Assembly: GCA_035997675.1 (NCBI GenBank)
Contig: DASYIJ010000109.1
Location: 1-52,274, forward strand
Source of the DNA: JALYZC01 sp035997675
GTDB lineage: Bacteria; Actinomycetota; Thermoleophilia; Solirubrobacterales; Solirubrobacteraceae
Length of the DNA stretch: 52,274 bases
Direction: 5' to 3'
Shown here: positions 37,297 to 45,553 of the stretch, piece by piece
How the letters are laid out: every line of letters begins with the position of its first letter
Position numbering within the stretch: the stretch's first letter is position 1
The notes under the pieces: model-generated
The model's database searches: none
Seen by the model: the letters and a program-made list of their open reading frames with translations, nothing else
Told to the model about the DNA's origin: nothing
Program-made: the position numbers and the translations under genes

Positions 37297-39195
37297 ATGT
37301 GCGGGATTGCCGGGAAGGTCTCGCCGGACCGCGTCGGGCCGGACCTGATCGAGCGAATGTGCGCGGCGTTGGAGCACCGCGGCCCGGACTCGCAGGGGAC
37401 GTTTCTCGACGACGGCGCCGGCATCGGGGTGCGGCGCCTGGCGGTCATCGACCTCGAGACCGGCGACCAGCCGGTGTTCAACGAGGATCGATCGGTCGTG
37501 GTCGCGCTGAACGGCGAGATCTACAACTACCGCGAGCTGCGCTCGGACCTTCGGCGGCGGGGGCACCGGTTCTCGACTGACGGCGACACTGAGGTCATCG
37601 CCCATCTCTACGAGGAGCGCGGTGACGACTGCGTCACCGCGCTGCGCGGGATGTTCGCCCTGGCGCTGTGGGACCGCCGTCGCCGCCGGCTGCTCCTCGC
37701 CCGCGACCGGATCGGCAAGAAGCCCCTGTTCTACTCGCGGAACAACGGCTCGCTGGTGTTCGGCTCGGAGGCGAGGGCGGTCCTGCAGGACGAGCAGGTT
37801 CCCCGCGACGTCAGCTACGACGCGGTCGACTGCTACCTGCAGTACCAGTACGTGCCCGCGCCCCTCAGCGCCTTCGCCGCGCTGCGCAAGCTGCCTCCGG
37901 CGCACCGGCTCACGTGGGAGGGCGGCGAGGTGACGCTGGAGCGCTACTGGCGGCTCTCCTACGCCGACCGCTCGCGTGCCTCCTCGGAGGAGCTGCGGCA
38001 GCAGATCCGCGACGGGCTGCTGGAGGCCACGCGCATGCGCCTGCGCAGCGACGTCCCCGTGGGGGCGTTCCTGTCCGGCGGCGTGGACTCGAGCGCCGTG
38101 GTGGCGGCGATGGCCCGCCAGACCTCGCAGCCGGTCAAGACGTTCTCGATCGGCTTCGACGTTCCGAGCTTCGACGAGACGCGGTACGCGCGGCAGGTGG
38201 CCCGGGCCTACGGGACCGACCATCACGAGTTCCGCATCGAGGCCCGCGCGGGCGATCTGATCTCGCAGCTGGCGTGGCACTACGGCGAGCCCTTCGCGGA
38301 CCCGTCCGCGCTGCCGAGCTTCGAGCTCGCGCGGCTGGCGCGGCGCCACGTGACCGTGGCGCTCAACGGCGACGGGGGCGACGAGAACTTCGCGGGCTAT
38401 CCGCGCTACGCCGCGAACCTGCGCGCGGCACGGGTCGGCCGCCTCCCGAGGCGGCTGACCGCGATCGCCGCGCGGGCCCTCGATCGCCTCGAGGAGTCAT
38501 CCGGCGGCGACGGCTGGGCCGGCCGGCTGGCACCGGTGGTCCGGACCGCGCACCTGCCGGACTGGGAGCGCTACCCGCTGTGGTTCTCGTTCTTCACCGA
38601 GGCGGAGAAGGAGCGCCTCTACACACCCGAGCTCTGGTCCCGGCTGTCGCGCCGCACCGCGCCCACCGTGATCCGCGATCCCTACGTCGCATCGGACGGC
38701 ACGACGGTCACCGAGCGCCTGCTCGACGTCGACACCCAGACCTACCTGCCGGACGACCTGCTCGTGAAGATGGACATCGCGACCATGGCCCACTCCCTGG
38801 AAGCCCGGTCCCCGCTGCTGGACCACGACTTCATGGAGATGGCCGCATCGCTCCCGGCCAACGGGAAGCTGGCGCGCCGATCGACCAAGCGCCTCTTCAA
38901 GGACGCCGTCCGCGATTGGCTGCCGCCCGACGTCGTCGACCGGCCGAAGATGGGGTTCTCGGTTCCCCTCGCCACTTGGTTTCGCGGCCAACTGCGCGAC
39001 CTCCCGCACGAGATCCTGCTCGACGGAACGGCCACCGGACGGGGCCTCTTTCGGGCGCGGGAGGTGGAGCGCATGATCGAGGCGCACCGGGCGAACTCCG
39101 GCAAGGACTACTCCAACCAGCTCTGGGCGCTCATTCAGCTCGAGATGTGGTTTCGGTCCTACATCGACCCACCGGTCCCCAGGCCCCCGGCTTGA
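37297..39195 (+). CDS. asnB: Asparagine synthase (glutamine-hydrolysing)-like amidotransferase
   Basis: A 632-residue two-domain protein. The class II glutaminase domain begins with Cys2 as nucleophile (MCGIAG) and has NGEIYN (72-77) and GDTE (96-99). The synthetase domain has the ATP-pyrophosphatase loop SGGVDSS (260-266) and GDGGDE later. Length and domain order match AsnB. In glycan loci such homologues often amidate uronic acids or other sugar carboxylates rather than make asparagine; context favours that, sequence does not decide. The start has a TATCTT element 10 nt upstream. The stop overlaps the GH5 start (TTGA). Confidence 0.88.
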   Translation: MCGIAGKVSPDRVGPDLIERMCAALEHRGPDSQGTFLDDGAGIGVRRLAVIDLETGDQPVFNEDRSVVVALNGEIYNYRELRSDLRRRGHRFSTDGDTEVIAHLYEERGDDCVTALRGMFALALWDRRRRRLLLARDRIGKKPLFYSRNNGSLVFGSEARAVLQDEQVPRDVSYDAVDCYLQYQYVPAPLSAFAALRKLPPAHRLTWEGGEVTLERYWRLSYADRSRASSEELRQQIRDGLLEATRMRLRSDVPVGAFLSGGVDSSAVVAAMARQTSQPVKTFSIGFDVPSFDETRYARQVARAYGTDHHEFRIEARAGDLISQLAWHYGEPFADPSALPSFELARLARRHVTVALNGDGGDENFAGYPRYAANLRAARVGRLPRRLTAIAARALDRLEESSGGDGWAGRLAPVVRTAHLPDWERYPLWFSFFTEAEKERLYTPELWSRLSRRTAPTVIRDPYVASDGTTVTERLLDVDTQTYLPDDLLVKMDIATMAHSLEARSPLLDHDFMEMAASLPANGKLARRSTKRLFKDAVRDWLPPDVVDRPKMGFSVPLATWFRGQLRDLPHEILLDGTATGRGLFRAREVERMIEAHRANSGKDYSNQLWALIQLEMWFRSYIDPPVPRPPA

Positions 39196-40463
39196 GCGGT
39201 CGCGCTTGGCTCCTCGCCGGTCTGTCGGCCGGCCTCGCGGCGGTGCCGGCGGCCGACGCTCCCGCGCGCGCTACCGCGCCCGTGCTGCACGTGGCCGGGA
39301 ATCACTTCGTCGACGTCCAGGGTCGCGACACGCGCCTGTTCCCCATGCACTTCGGGACCGGCGAGTACACCTGTGTCGAGCCTGTCTACGACGCCTCGCG
39401 CCGGGAGGGCGTCTTCTCGGGACCGACGACGACGACGCCCCTGGCGCCCATGCGCGCGTGGCACGCCAACGCGGTGCGGATCTCACTCAACGAGCAATGC
39501 TGGCTCGGCGTCAACCCGGTGCGCCGCGGCGTGCCGCCGGGCTACGGGATCGCGCCAATCACGGGAGCCGCGGCGCGCCGCGCGGGCGCGCGCCTGGGGG
39601 CGCGGTACCGGTCGGCGGTGCGGACCGTCGTCGCGCGTGCCCATCGCGCGGGCCTGGCCGTCGTCTTCGACCTGCACTGGTCGGCCGCCGGAGACGCGAT
39701 CGCGCACGCCCAATGGCAGCTGCCCGACCGCCAGTACTCGATCCCGTTCTGGCGTTCGGTCGCGCGGATGTTCCGCTCGGATCGCTCGGTCATGTTCGAG
39801 CTCTTCAACGAGCCGACCCGCATACCGGCGTCGGCGCTGAGCTGGCGCTGCGTGCGCGACGGGTGCCGCCTGCCCAACGCGTGCGCGGACTGCGACGACT
39901 CGATCACGACGAACACTGCGGGCTGCGGCCGGCGCTGCCCGACGCCGCGGCGTCCCCGCGGCAGCTACCGGACGGCGGGCACGCAGGAGCTCGTCGACGC
40001 CGTTCGCGCGACCGGGGCCCGCCAGCCGATCCTGGTACCGGGGCGCTTCTACGACAACGACCTCGGCCGTTGGCTGCAGTACCGGCCGACGGACCCCCTG
40101 GGTCAGATCGCCGCCACGTTCCACGTCTATGAGAACCTGCCCTGCGCCAACGAGGCGTGCTGGACGCGCGCGGTCGCGCCGGTCGCGGCCCGGGTGCCGG
40201 TGGTGGCGACGGAGTTCGGTGCCACCATGGCGGGACAGACCGAGCCGTGTCCGGGCGTCGCGCGGTTCGACGTGCGCTTCATGAGGTGGGCGGACGCCCA
40301 CGGCGTCTCCTACGGCGGCTTTCGCTGGACCGCGGACTTCTTCCACTTCCCGGCCCCGCAGTGCTCCTATGACCTGCTGGCCGCCTACGACGGCACACCC
40401 CGGTACGGGCAGGGCCGTGCGATTCACGACCACATGGTCCGGGTGGCGCCGGCGCTTCGCTAG
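39192..40463 (+). CDS. Secreted GH5-type glycoside hydrolase (cellulase family)
   Basis: A 423-residue protein with an N-terminal signal-like segment (WLLAGLSAGLAAVPAADA). It has GH5 features: the substrate-site FDLHWS (159-164), acid/base Glu207 in FNEP, and nucleophile Glu341 in ATEFG. Between them an insertion (residues ~220-250) holds six cysteines (220, 225, 231, 234, 245, 249), probably disulfide-bonded outside the cell. GH5 covers many beta-glycan hydrolases, so the substrate is open; trimming of the exported polymer is plausible. The start is TTG, overlapping the AsnB stop. Its TAG stop shares the CTAG palindrome with the convergent SPASM gene. Confidence 0.85.
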   Translation: MSGRAWLLAGLSAGLAAVPAADAPARATAPVLHVAGNHFVDVQGRDTRLFPMHFGTGEYTCVEPVYDASRREGVFSGPTTTTPLAPMRAWHANAVRISLNEQCWLGVNPVRRGVPPGYGIAPITGAAARRAGARLGARYRSAVRTVVARAHRAGLAVVFDLHWSAAGDAIAHAQWQLPDRQYSIPFWRSVARMFRSDRSVMFELFNEPTRIPASALSWRCVRDGCRLPNACADCDDSITTNTAGCGRRCPTPRRPRGSYRTAGTQELVDAVRATGARQPILVPGRFYDNDLGRWLQYRPTDPLGQIAATFHVYENLPCANEACWTRAVAPVAARVPVVATEFGATMAGQTEPCPGVARFDVRFMRWADAHGVSYGGFRWTADFFHFPAPQCSYDLLAAYDGTPRYGQGRAIHDHMVRVAPALR

Positions 40464-40756
40464 GGGGTCTCGGCCTCGCCCAGGACCGGCGGGCACGACT
40501 GGCCTTGACACGGTTCGGGCAGGATGCCGTCACGGAAGGATGCGCGGAGTTCCTGCATCTGCTCGGAGTTCCAGATGTCCTGCATCGACGCCTCGTCGAG
40601 GTTGCCGATCTTCATCCGCAGGTAGCAGGGGCAGAAGGTCACGTCGCGGTTCGTCTCGACGCTGAAGATGCCCGTCCAGGGCTCGGTGCAGAAGTACTCC
40701 CGATCCTCGGCCGACGGCTGCGCCGGCAGCTGCTCGTCAGAGGTAGTGGACTTCAT
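40460..40756 (-). CDS. Stand-alone SPASM-domain protein
   Basis: A 98-residue protein carrying only the auxiliary Fe-S part of a radical SAM-SPASM enzyme: CTEPW (23-27), FCPCYLRMKIGNLDE (41-55), then the IWNSEQMQELRASF helix and CQGQSC (83-88). Five cysteines are present. It overlaps the 3' end of the radical SAM gene by 20 nt in another frame and has its own GAGGGACTC ribosome-binding site before the ATG. Probably the two proteins work as a pair; alternatively they are one gene split by an indel. Cluster type cannot be told from sequence. Confidence 0.75.
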   Translation of the reverse strand: MKSTTSDEQLPAQPSAEDREYFCTEPWTGIFSVETNRDVTFCPCYLRMKIGNLDEASMQDIWNSEQMQELRASFRDGILPEPCQGQSCPPVLGEAETP

Positions 40757-41510
40757 GGGCGAGTCCCTCGCGTTCGCATTTCTGGGCGGCCTGGCGCATC
40801 ACGTCGTTGTATTCGTGCCGGAAGGACTCGCACGATTGCTCGGCGCCGTCGAAGGTCCAGCCCGTGCCGTTGTCGACCTTCCAGTCCTCGACCTGGCGCA
40901 CCGGATCGAACTCGATGCGGTGCGGCTCGAGCGTGCCGGCGAAGTCCACGAACGGCACCACCTCGTGGAGGTTCGCGCGCATGACCACGTAGTGGGGGAT
41001 CATCAACATGTTGGGCATGTCGGCCTTCGCCTCAGCGAACTGGGTCATGTTGGCCGTGACCCGCTCGAAATGGTCTCGACCGTGGATCTGAAGGTAGGTC
41101 GAGGGCGTCACCGCGTCGATCGAGCACTTGAGGTGCAGCTCGTGCAGGGCCAGCAGCTGCGGGATCACGCGCTCGTTGAGCATGAACGAGTTGGTGTGGA
41201 TCGTCACGGCGATCCGCTGCGTGGCCAGCAGTTCGAGCACCTCGTTGATCCACGGGTACATGAAGGTCTCGCCGCCGATGAGCGTGATGTGCTCGGCGTA
41301 GGGCTTGAACTGCTCGAAGAGCGCGACGAAGTCCTCGAACGGCAGCACGTCTCTGCGGTGCTGGAAGTTCGGGACGCACATGATGCACCGCTGGTTGCAC
41401 GGCATGTTGAGGACGACGTGGAAGTAGAACGGGAGGTGATCCACCTCCAGCTTCCTCGCACCGCAGTCGTCCAGGATGCCCGCCTTGTTCCGGGCAATGC
41501 TGGCGCCCAT
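40737..41510 (-). CDS. Radical SAM protein (core domain only)
   Basis: A 257-residue radical SAM enzyme. The cluster motif CxxxCxxC is Cys38, Cys42, Cys45 (PCNQRCIMC), followed by LIGGETFMYPW and HTNSFMLN. The core lacks a C-terminal SPASM domain, which is encoded separately just downstream. Combined length (about 355) equals a normal fused radical SAM-SPASM protein. In glycan loci such enzymes may epimerise or dehydrogenate sugars or modify peptides; the substrate is unknown. The ATG at 41510 is 6 nt after TAGGGT, suggesting a leaderless mRNA. Confidence 0.85.
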   Translation of the reverse strand: MGASIARNKAGILDDCGARKLEVDHLPFYFHVVLNMPCNQRCIMCVPNFQHRRDVLPFEDFVALFEQFKPYAEHITLIGGETFMYPWINEVLELLATQRIAVTIHTNSFMLNERVIPQLLALHELHLKCSIDAVTPSTYLQIHGRDHFERVTANMTQFAEAKADMPNMLMIPHYVVMRANLHEVVPFVDFAGTLEPHRIEFDPVRQVEDWKVDNGTGWTFDGAEQSCESFRHEYNDVMRQAAQKCEREGLAHEVHYL

Positions 41511-41516
41511 CGAGCG

Positions 41517-41522
41517 ACCCTA
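41517..41522 (-). promoter_or_regulatory. Leaderless-type -10 element before the radical SAM gene
   Basis: TAGGGT on the minus strand, 6 nt before the ATG at 41510. A second TACGGT (41551-41546) lies further upstream. Confidence 0.45.
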
Positions 41523-41552
41523 GCACCAGGGCGCTGGCCGGCGGGACCGTAT

Positions 41553-43283
41553 TTAGGAGAGGCGATAGACGACCACGCCTCCGCCGTCGCGGCGGCGCAG
41601 CGCCAGGCCGGTCAGAGGCCGGCCGGCCGCGTGCTCCCACGGCGTCCCGGCCACCAGGTCGGGATGCAGGACGACCACCCGCACGCCGAGGGCGCGGAGC
41701 CGCGACACCGAGCGCCGGTCGGGGAAGCCCCGCATCTCCTCCTTCAGCCGGTTGTAGGACTTCGGCTGGTAGGCGCCGATGCCGGTGGTCACCTTGGGGA
41801 ATCCGTCGGTGGACCAGAGGACCACGCGCGGAGAGGACGCCTCGCCCGACTGGAGCGGCAGGTGCATCTGCGGCCCCGGGAGGCCGCGCTGGCCCGGCGG
41901 CATCCTCGGGACCGCGGGGTGCGGGGGGCCGCCGAAGTACGTCGGGGTATCGGCACCGAGGTGGATGAGCGACCCGTCGCGGCCGAGGTGAAAGCCCGAG
42001 CCCTCGAGCAGCACGAGGCCGACCAGCGCGGCCGCGACCGCCGTCGCCCACCGGGCGGGCCGCACGCGGCGCAGCAGGGCTTGCGCCCCGTCCGCGGCCA
42101 GGAGGGCAAGGGCGAGCATCGTGAGCAGCCAGATCCGCTCGGGGACGCGCACGCCGTCCCAGCCGGGGGCGTAGTCGTAGAGGAGGCGGTAGGGCCAGAG
42201 CACCCAGCCCCCGTGGGTCGAGAGGCCCAGCGATAACCACCCGGCGACCAGGGCTCCACCGGCGAGGGCGATCCGCAGCCTCCGCGGGAAGCTTCCCGCG
42301 AACGCCCCCACCAGGGCGAGGGCGAGGATCGCCACTCCCGGGAACAGCGTCTGCTCCTGCACCCAGTCCAGGCCGTCGCGCACGCCGACCGTGGCGCGCC
42401 CCCACAGCAGGTTCGAGCGCGGCGCGGCGAGGAACGCCCGCGGGCCCGTGGAGTAGAAGTCGACCTCCGGCACCGACCGCGGCCCGAACTCCCGGCTGAC
42501 GTCGAGGTACGGGCGCGCGACCACGCCGTCCACGAGCGCCATCGCGGCCGCGCCCGCCACGGTCGCGACCACGAGCGAGCGCGGCAGCGGCCAGCGACGT
42601 CGGGTCCAGGAGACGGCGGCGACGACGGCGAGGATGCCCAGCAGGTAGGCGAACGGCAGCGCGAGGTTGAGGCTAAGGGTCACCTGCCAGGCGGCCACGA
42701 GCCAGGCCCCCAGCACCAGCCAGGGCCGCCGTTGCCGGTAGCCGCGCAGCCCGAGGAAGAGCGCCAGCGGGATGCCTCCGCTGGAGAGGATGTTCAGCTC
42801 GGCGTCGTGCTCCAGGCGGTAGGGCGCGTACGCGAAGGCGGCGCCCGCCACGGCGGCCCCCGCGCGGCCAGCCCCGAGCTCGCGCGCCAGCAGGTAACCG
42901 CCGACGAACGCCATCGCGTAGGCGAAGAAGAACAACGCGTTGTGCCGGGCCACGGCCGCCACCGGCCCGTTGCCGATCAGTCCGGCGGGGGCGTAGCCGA
43001 TCAGCCCGTCGACGTAGGCGCGCGTGTCGGCGGCGGGGAAGAACTGGTTGGACTGGAAGAAGTGCAGCGGCTGATGCAGCAGGGCATGACCGTCCCAGGC
43101 CAGCTGCCAGGCCTCGGCCAGCGGATCGCCGAGATCCTTGGGGACGTCGCCGGACAGGTGCAACGGCAGCGGCCAGTGCATGACGAGCGCCAGCACGCAG
43201 GCCCCCAGCACCACCGACACGATCTCGCGCCTCCCGAGCGGGGGCGACGCCGACCACCACGAACGCCGCGTCTCGGCGATCAA
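41553..43283 (-). CDS. Large polytopic membrane protein with C-terminal extracytoplasmic domain
   Basis: A 576-residue protein with about ten membrane helices followed by a ~150-residue soluble end. The first loop (GDVPKDLGDPLAEAWQLAWDGHALL) recalls GT-C-type proteins with an acidic D/E pair, and HDAELNILSSGG lies in a later loop. Function is uncertain; related actinobacterial proteins are annotated as hypothetical or glycosyltransferase. The TTG at 43283 overlaps the upstream stop (TTGA). It is a member of a three-gene minus-strand run of membrane proteins. Confidence 0.75.
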   Translation of the reverse strand: MIAETRRSWWSASPPLGRREIVSVVLGACVLALVMHWPLPLHLSGDVPKDLGDPLAEAWQLAWDGHALLHQPLHFFQSNQFFPAADTRAYVDGLIGYAPAGLIGNGPVAAVARHNALFFFAYAMAFVGGYLLARELGAGRAGAAVAGAAFAYAPYRLEHDAELNILSSGGIPLALFLGLRGYRQRRPWLVLGAWLVAAWQVTLSLNLALPFAYLLGILAVVAAVSWTRRRWPLPRSLVVATVAGAAAMALVDGVVARPYLDVSREFGPRSVPEVDFYSTGPRAFLAAPRSNLLWGRATVGVRDGLDWVQEQTLFPGVAILALALVGAFAGSFPRRLRIALAGGALVAGWLSLGLSTHGGWVLWPYRLLYDYAPGWDGVRVPERIWLLTMLALALLAADGAQALLRRVRPARWATAVAAALVGLVLLEGSGFHLGRDGSLIHLGADTPTYFGGPPHPAVPRMPPGQRGLPGPQMHLPLQSGEASSPRVVLWSTDGFPKVTTGIGAYQPKSYNRLKEEMRGFPDRRSVSRLRALGVRVVVLHPDLVAGTPWEHAAGRPLTGLALRRRDGGGVVVYRLS

Positions 43284-45544
43284 CGGGCGAACCAATCGAC
43301 GTAGCTTCCGCAGGCGCGCGCCAGGGATACGGCCCGCCCGGACCACGGCGCCGGCGTGGCCGCGACGGCGTCGATCTCGGCGTCGCGCGCGATCAGCCAG
43401 CGCGATCCGCGCTCGGCGCGAACGCTCACGAGGACCCGACCGCCGAGGCTGTCGATCGTCCCGGCGAACCGGAACTGGGTCGGCGGCTCGGTGATCGCCG
43501 GAAGGCGGACGCGCCGCCCGCCGGCGCGCAGCGACAGGGGAACGGCGCTGGAGTAGCGCAGCGATATGGACCACCGTCCGCGGGGCAGGTCGAGACCCTG
43601 CGACATCTCCCGGCCGGGGGGGAGCGGCGCCGGGCCGGCGCCGCCCGACGGCGGCGCGGCGCCCGGGATGCGCCACGCGGCGACCGGACCGAGCACGGGG
43701 AAGGCACGGACGGCGGCGATGCCAGGCGGTCGGCGCCGCCGATCCGCGCACGCGAGCACGGTGCCGGGACGGTCCTGCTCGTCGAGGACCTCGCGAGCGG
43801 CGGTGGGGCCGCCGCGCTCCCAGACGTCGAACGACGCGAGGCGCCGGCGCAGGTGCCAGTTGGCCGGCGGCGCGCTGGCATACGGTCCGCGGACGGTCAC
43901 GACATAGCGGAAGCGATCGAGCACCCCGGACGGGACCGAGTCGAAGTCGAACGTGCTCGTCGACTTGCGCGGGCGCAGCGTGACCGGCACGTCGGGCGCG
44001 AAGCCGTAGGGGAGCGGGTTGCCGAGCCGAACGCCCAGGAGCTCCCAGCGCACGTAGTGGTCGTCGAAGAGGACCAGTGTCGGCCCGTGGCGCAGCAGCG
44101 AGCGCTGGGCGCGGAGCTGATCCGCATGCGCGGGGGCGGACACGGAGGCGCCGCGGAGCGCGGTCGTGCTCGACCAGGCGACCACCGCGGCGAAGGCCAG
44201 CGCGGTCACGAGTTGGGCCCACCGCCGGCGGGAGTCCAGGAGAAACAGCGCGCGCGCGATGCTGAGGGTGAGCAGCGGAGCGACGACCACGAGTGCCTTG
44301 AGGCTCAGGTAGGAGCTGCTGACGGCGGCCGCGACGATGTACACGACGACGGTGGCGCCCGTGGCCGCGAACAGCCGCCCGTCGCGACGACGCGCCGAGA
44401 GGGCCAGGGCGTAGGCCAGCGCGACGACCACCACGGCGGTGGCGAGGACGACCTTTGCGGTCGACTCCGGCGACAGGCGAAAGTCGGGGACCGGCCAGCC
44501 ACCGAGCCCGACGAGTGGCGACACGGTGCGGATGAAGTTGCCCCCCGCCGCGGAGGTGTCCCGGTAGCTCGCGATGTCGGTCACGACGGACCCGAGCGAG
44601 GCGCCGAGCGCGGCCGCCAGCACGACCGCGCCGGCCAGGACCGCGATCCCGGGCGCGAGGCGCCGCACTCGCGGCAGGAGCTCGCGGCGGCGGGGCGCGG
44701 CCGCCACCACGGCCCAGGCGGCGAGCGCGGCGGCGGGCCACACCAGACCCCGCAGCCCGAACGTCAGCACGCAGGCAAGGGCCAGGACGGCGGGCGCCAG
44801 CGCGGCGCGGGGGCGCGGCCGCGCCGGCAGCTCGAGGAGCACGAGCACGAGCACGAAGCCGAGGACCAGCAGGGCCGCCGTGGGCTCCTTGAACGACCCC
44901 TCGGCGAAGTACGACACGGCGAGATAGGGCAGGCCGGTCAAGACGGCGCCGAGGACGCGCCACCCCGCCGGCACGGCGCGCAGCGCCCCCAAGGCGGTGA
45001 GGGCCGTCAGCACCGGCACGACCATGAGGAAGCCCGTGAACGCGGGCAGGACGCCGAAGGGCCGCGCGAGGCCGGCGACCAGGGTGTGTGGGCCGACCGG
45101 ATAGTTCGGCTGGATGCGATCGATCAGCGCGAAGCCGCCGTGGCCGGTGGAGAGCGCCTCCGCCCACGCGAGGTGAAAGCCGAGGTCGTCGAGGACGTGC
45201 GCTCCGAGGAGCCCGAGGCGCCCGTTGAGCAGGAACGGCAGCGAGACCGCCGCCGCGACGGCGGTCGCGACGCACAGGCCGGTGGCCAGGCCCCGGGGCC
45301 GGCGACGCACCTCGGGCCACAGCGTCACGGCGCCGGCCGCCGCGAGCGCCACGAGGATGGCGAGGACGGTCCAGCCGTGGCCCGGAAGGCGGACCGCCAC
45401 CTCGCTCACGCAGATCGCCGCCCCCAGGCCGATCGCCGGCGCGGTCCAGGTCCAGCCACCGCCGCCTGCGAGCCGCCACACCAGGTGGCCGATGAGTATC
45501 GACAGCCCGCCGAACCCGGCGACGCAGGCGTAGACCGACAGCAC
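43280..45544 (-). CDS. Large polytopic membrane protein with C-terminal extracytoplasmic domain
   Basis: A 754-residue protein. About 12-14 membrane helices fill the first ~470 residues (VYACVAGFGGLSILIGHLVW; LGAHVLDDLGFHLAWAEAL has the DD loop often seen in GT-C folds). The last ~270 residues are soluble and may include a jelly-roll-like sheet (RWSISLRYSSAVPLSLRAGG). No family can be named firmly. The start is GTG, 9 nt after the upstream gene. It probably acts on the outer face in the same glycan pathway; this is inferred from position. Confidence 0.72.
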   Translation of the reverse strand: MLSVYACVAGFGGLSILIGHLVWRLAGGGGWTWTAPAIGLGAAICVSEVAVRLPGHGWTVLAILVALAAAGAVTLWPEVRRRPRGLATGLCVATAVAAAVSLPFLLNGRLGLLGAHVLDDLGFHLAWAEALSTGHGGFALIDRIQPNYPVGPHTLVAGLARPFGVLPAFTGFLMVVPVLTALTALGALRAVPAGWRVLGAVLTGLPYLAVSYFAEGSFKEPTAALLVLGFVLVLVLLELPARPRPRAALAPAVLALACVLTFGLRGLVWPAAALAAWAVVAAAPRRRELLPRVRRLAPGIAVLAGAVVLAAALGASLGSVVTDIASYRDTSAAGGNFIRTVSPLVGLGGWPVPDFRLSPESTAKVVLATAVVVVALAYALALSARRRDGRLFAATGATVVVYIVAAAVSSSYLSLKALVVVAPLLTLSIARALFLLDSRRRWAQLVTALAFAAVVAWSSTTALRGASVSAPAHADQLRAQRSLLRHGPTLVLFDDHYVRWELLGVRLGNPLPYGFAPDVPVTLRPRKSTSTFDFDSVPSGVLDRFRYVVTVRGPYASAPPANWHLRRRLASFDVWERGGPTAAREVLDEQDRPGTVLACADRRRRPPGIAAVRAFPVLGPVAAWRIPGAAPPSGGAGPAPLPPGREMSQGLDLPRGRWSISLRYSSAVPLSLRAGGRRVRLPAITEPPTQFRFAGTIDSLGGRVLVSVRAERGSRWLIARDAEIDAVAATPAPWSGRAVSLARACGSYVDWFAR

Positions 45545-45553
45545 GGCGGCAGC

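Noticed and set aside
37668..39191. Plus-strand frame continuous with the GH5 protein, suggesting a 931-residue fusion
   Set aside because: This part is a shadow of the asparagine-synthase frame; GH5 begins with its own signal-like segment at the TTG 39192.
20806..39195. Lasso-peptide biosynthetic cluster
   Set aside because: Kinase, nucleotidyltransferase and AsnB-like genes are present, but they are spread among glycosyltransferases, and no precursor, PqqD-like or leader-peptidase gene was found.
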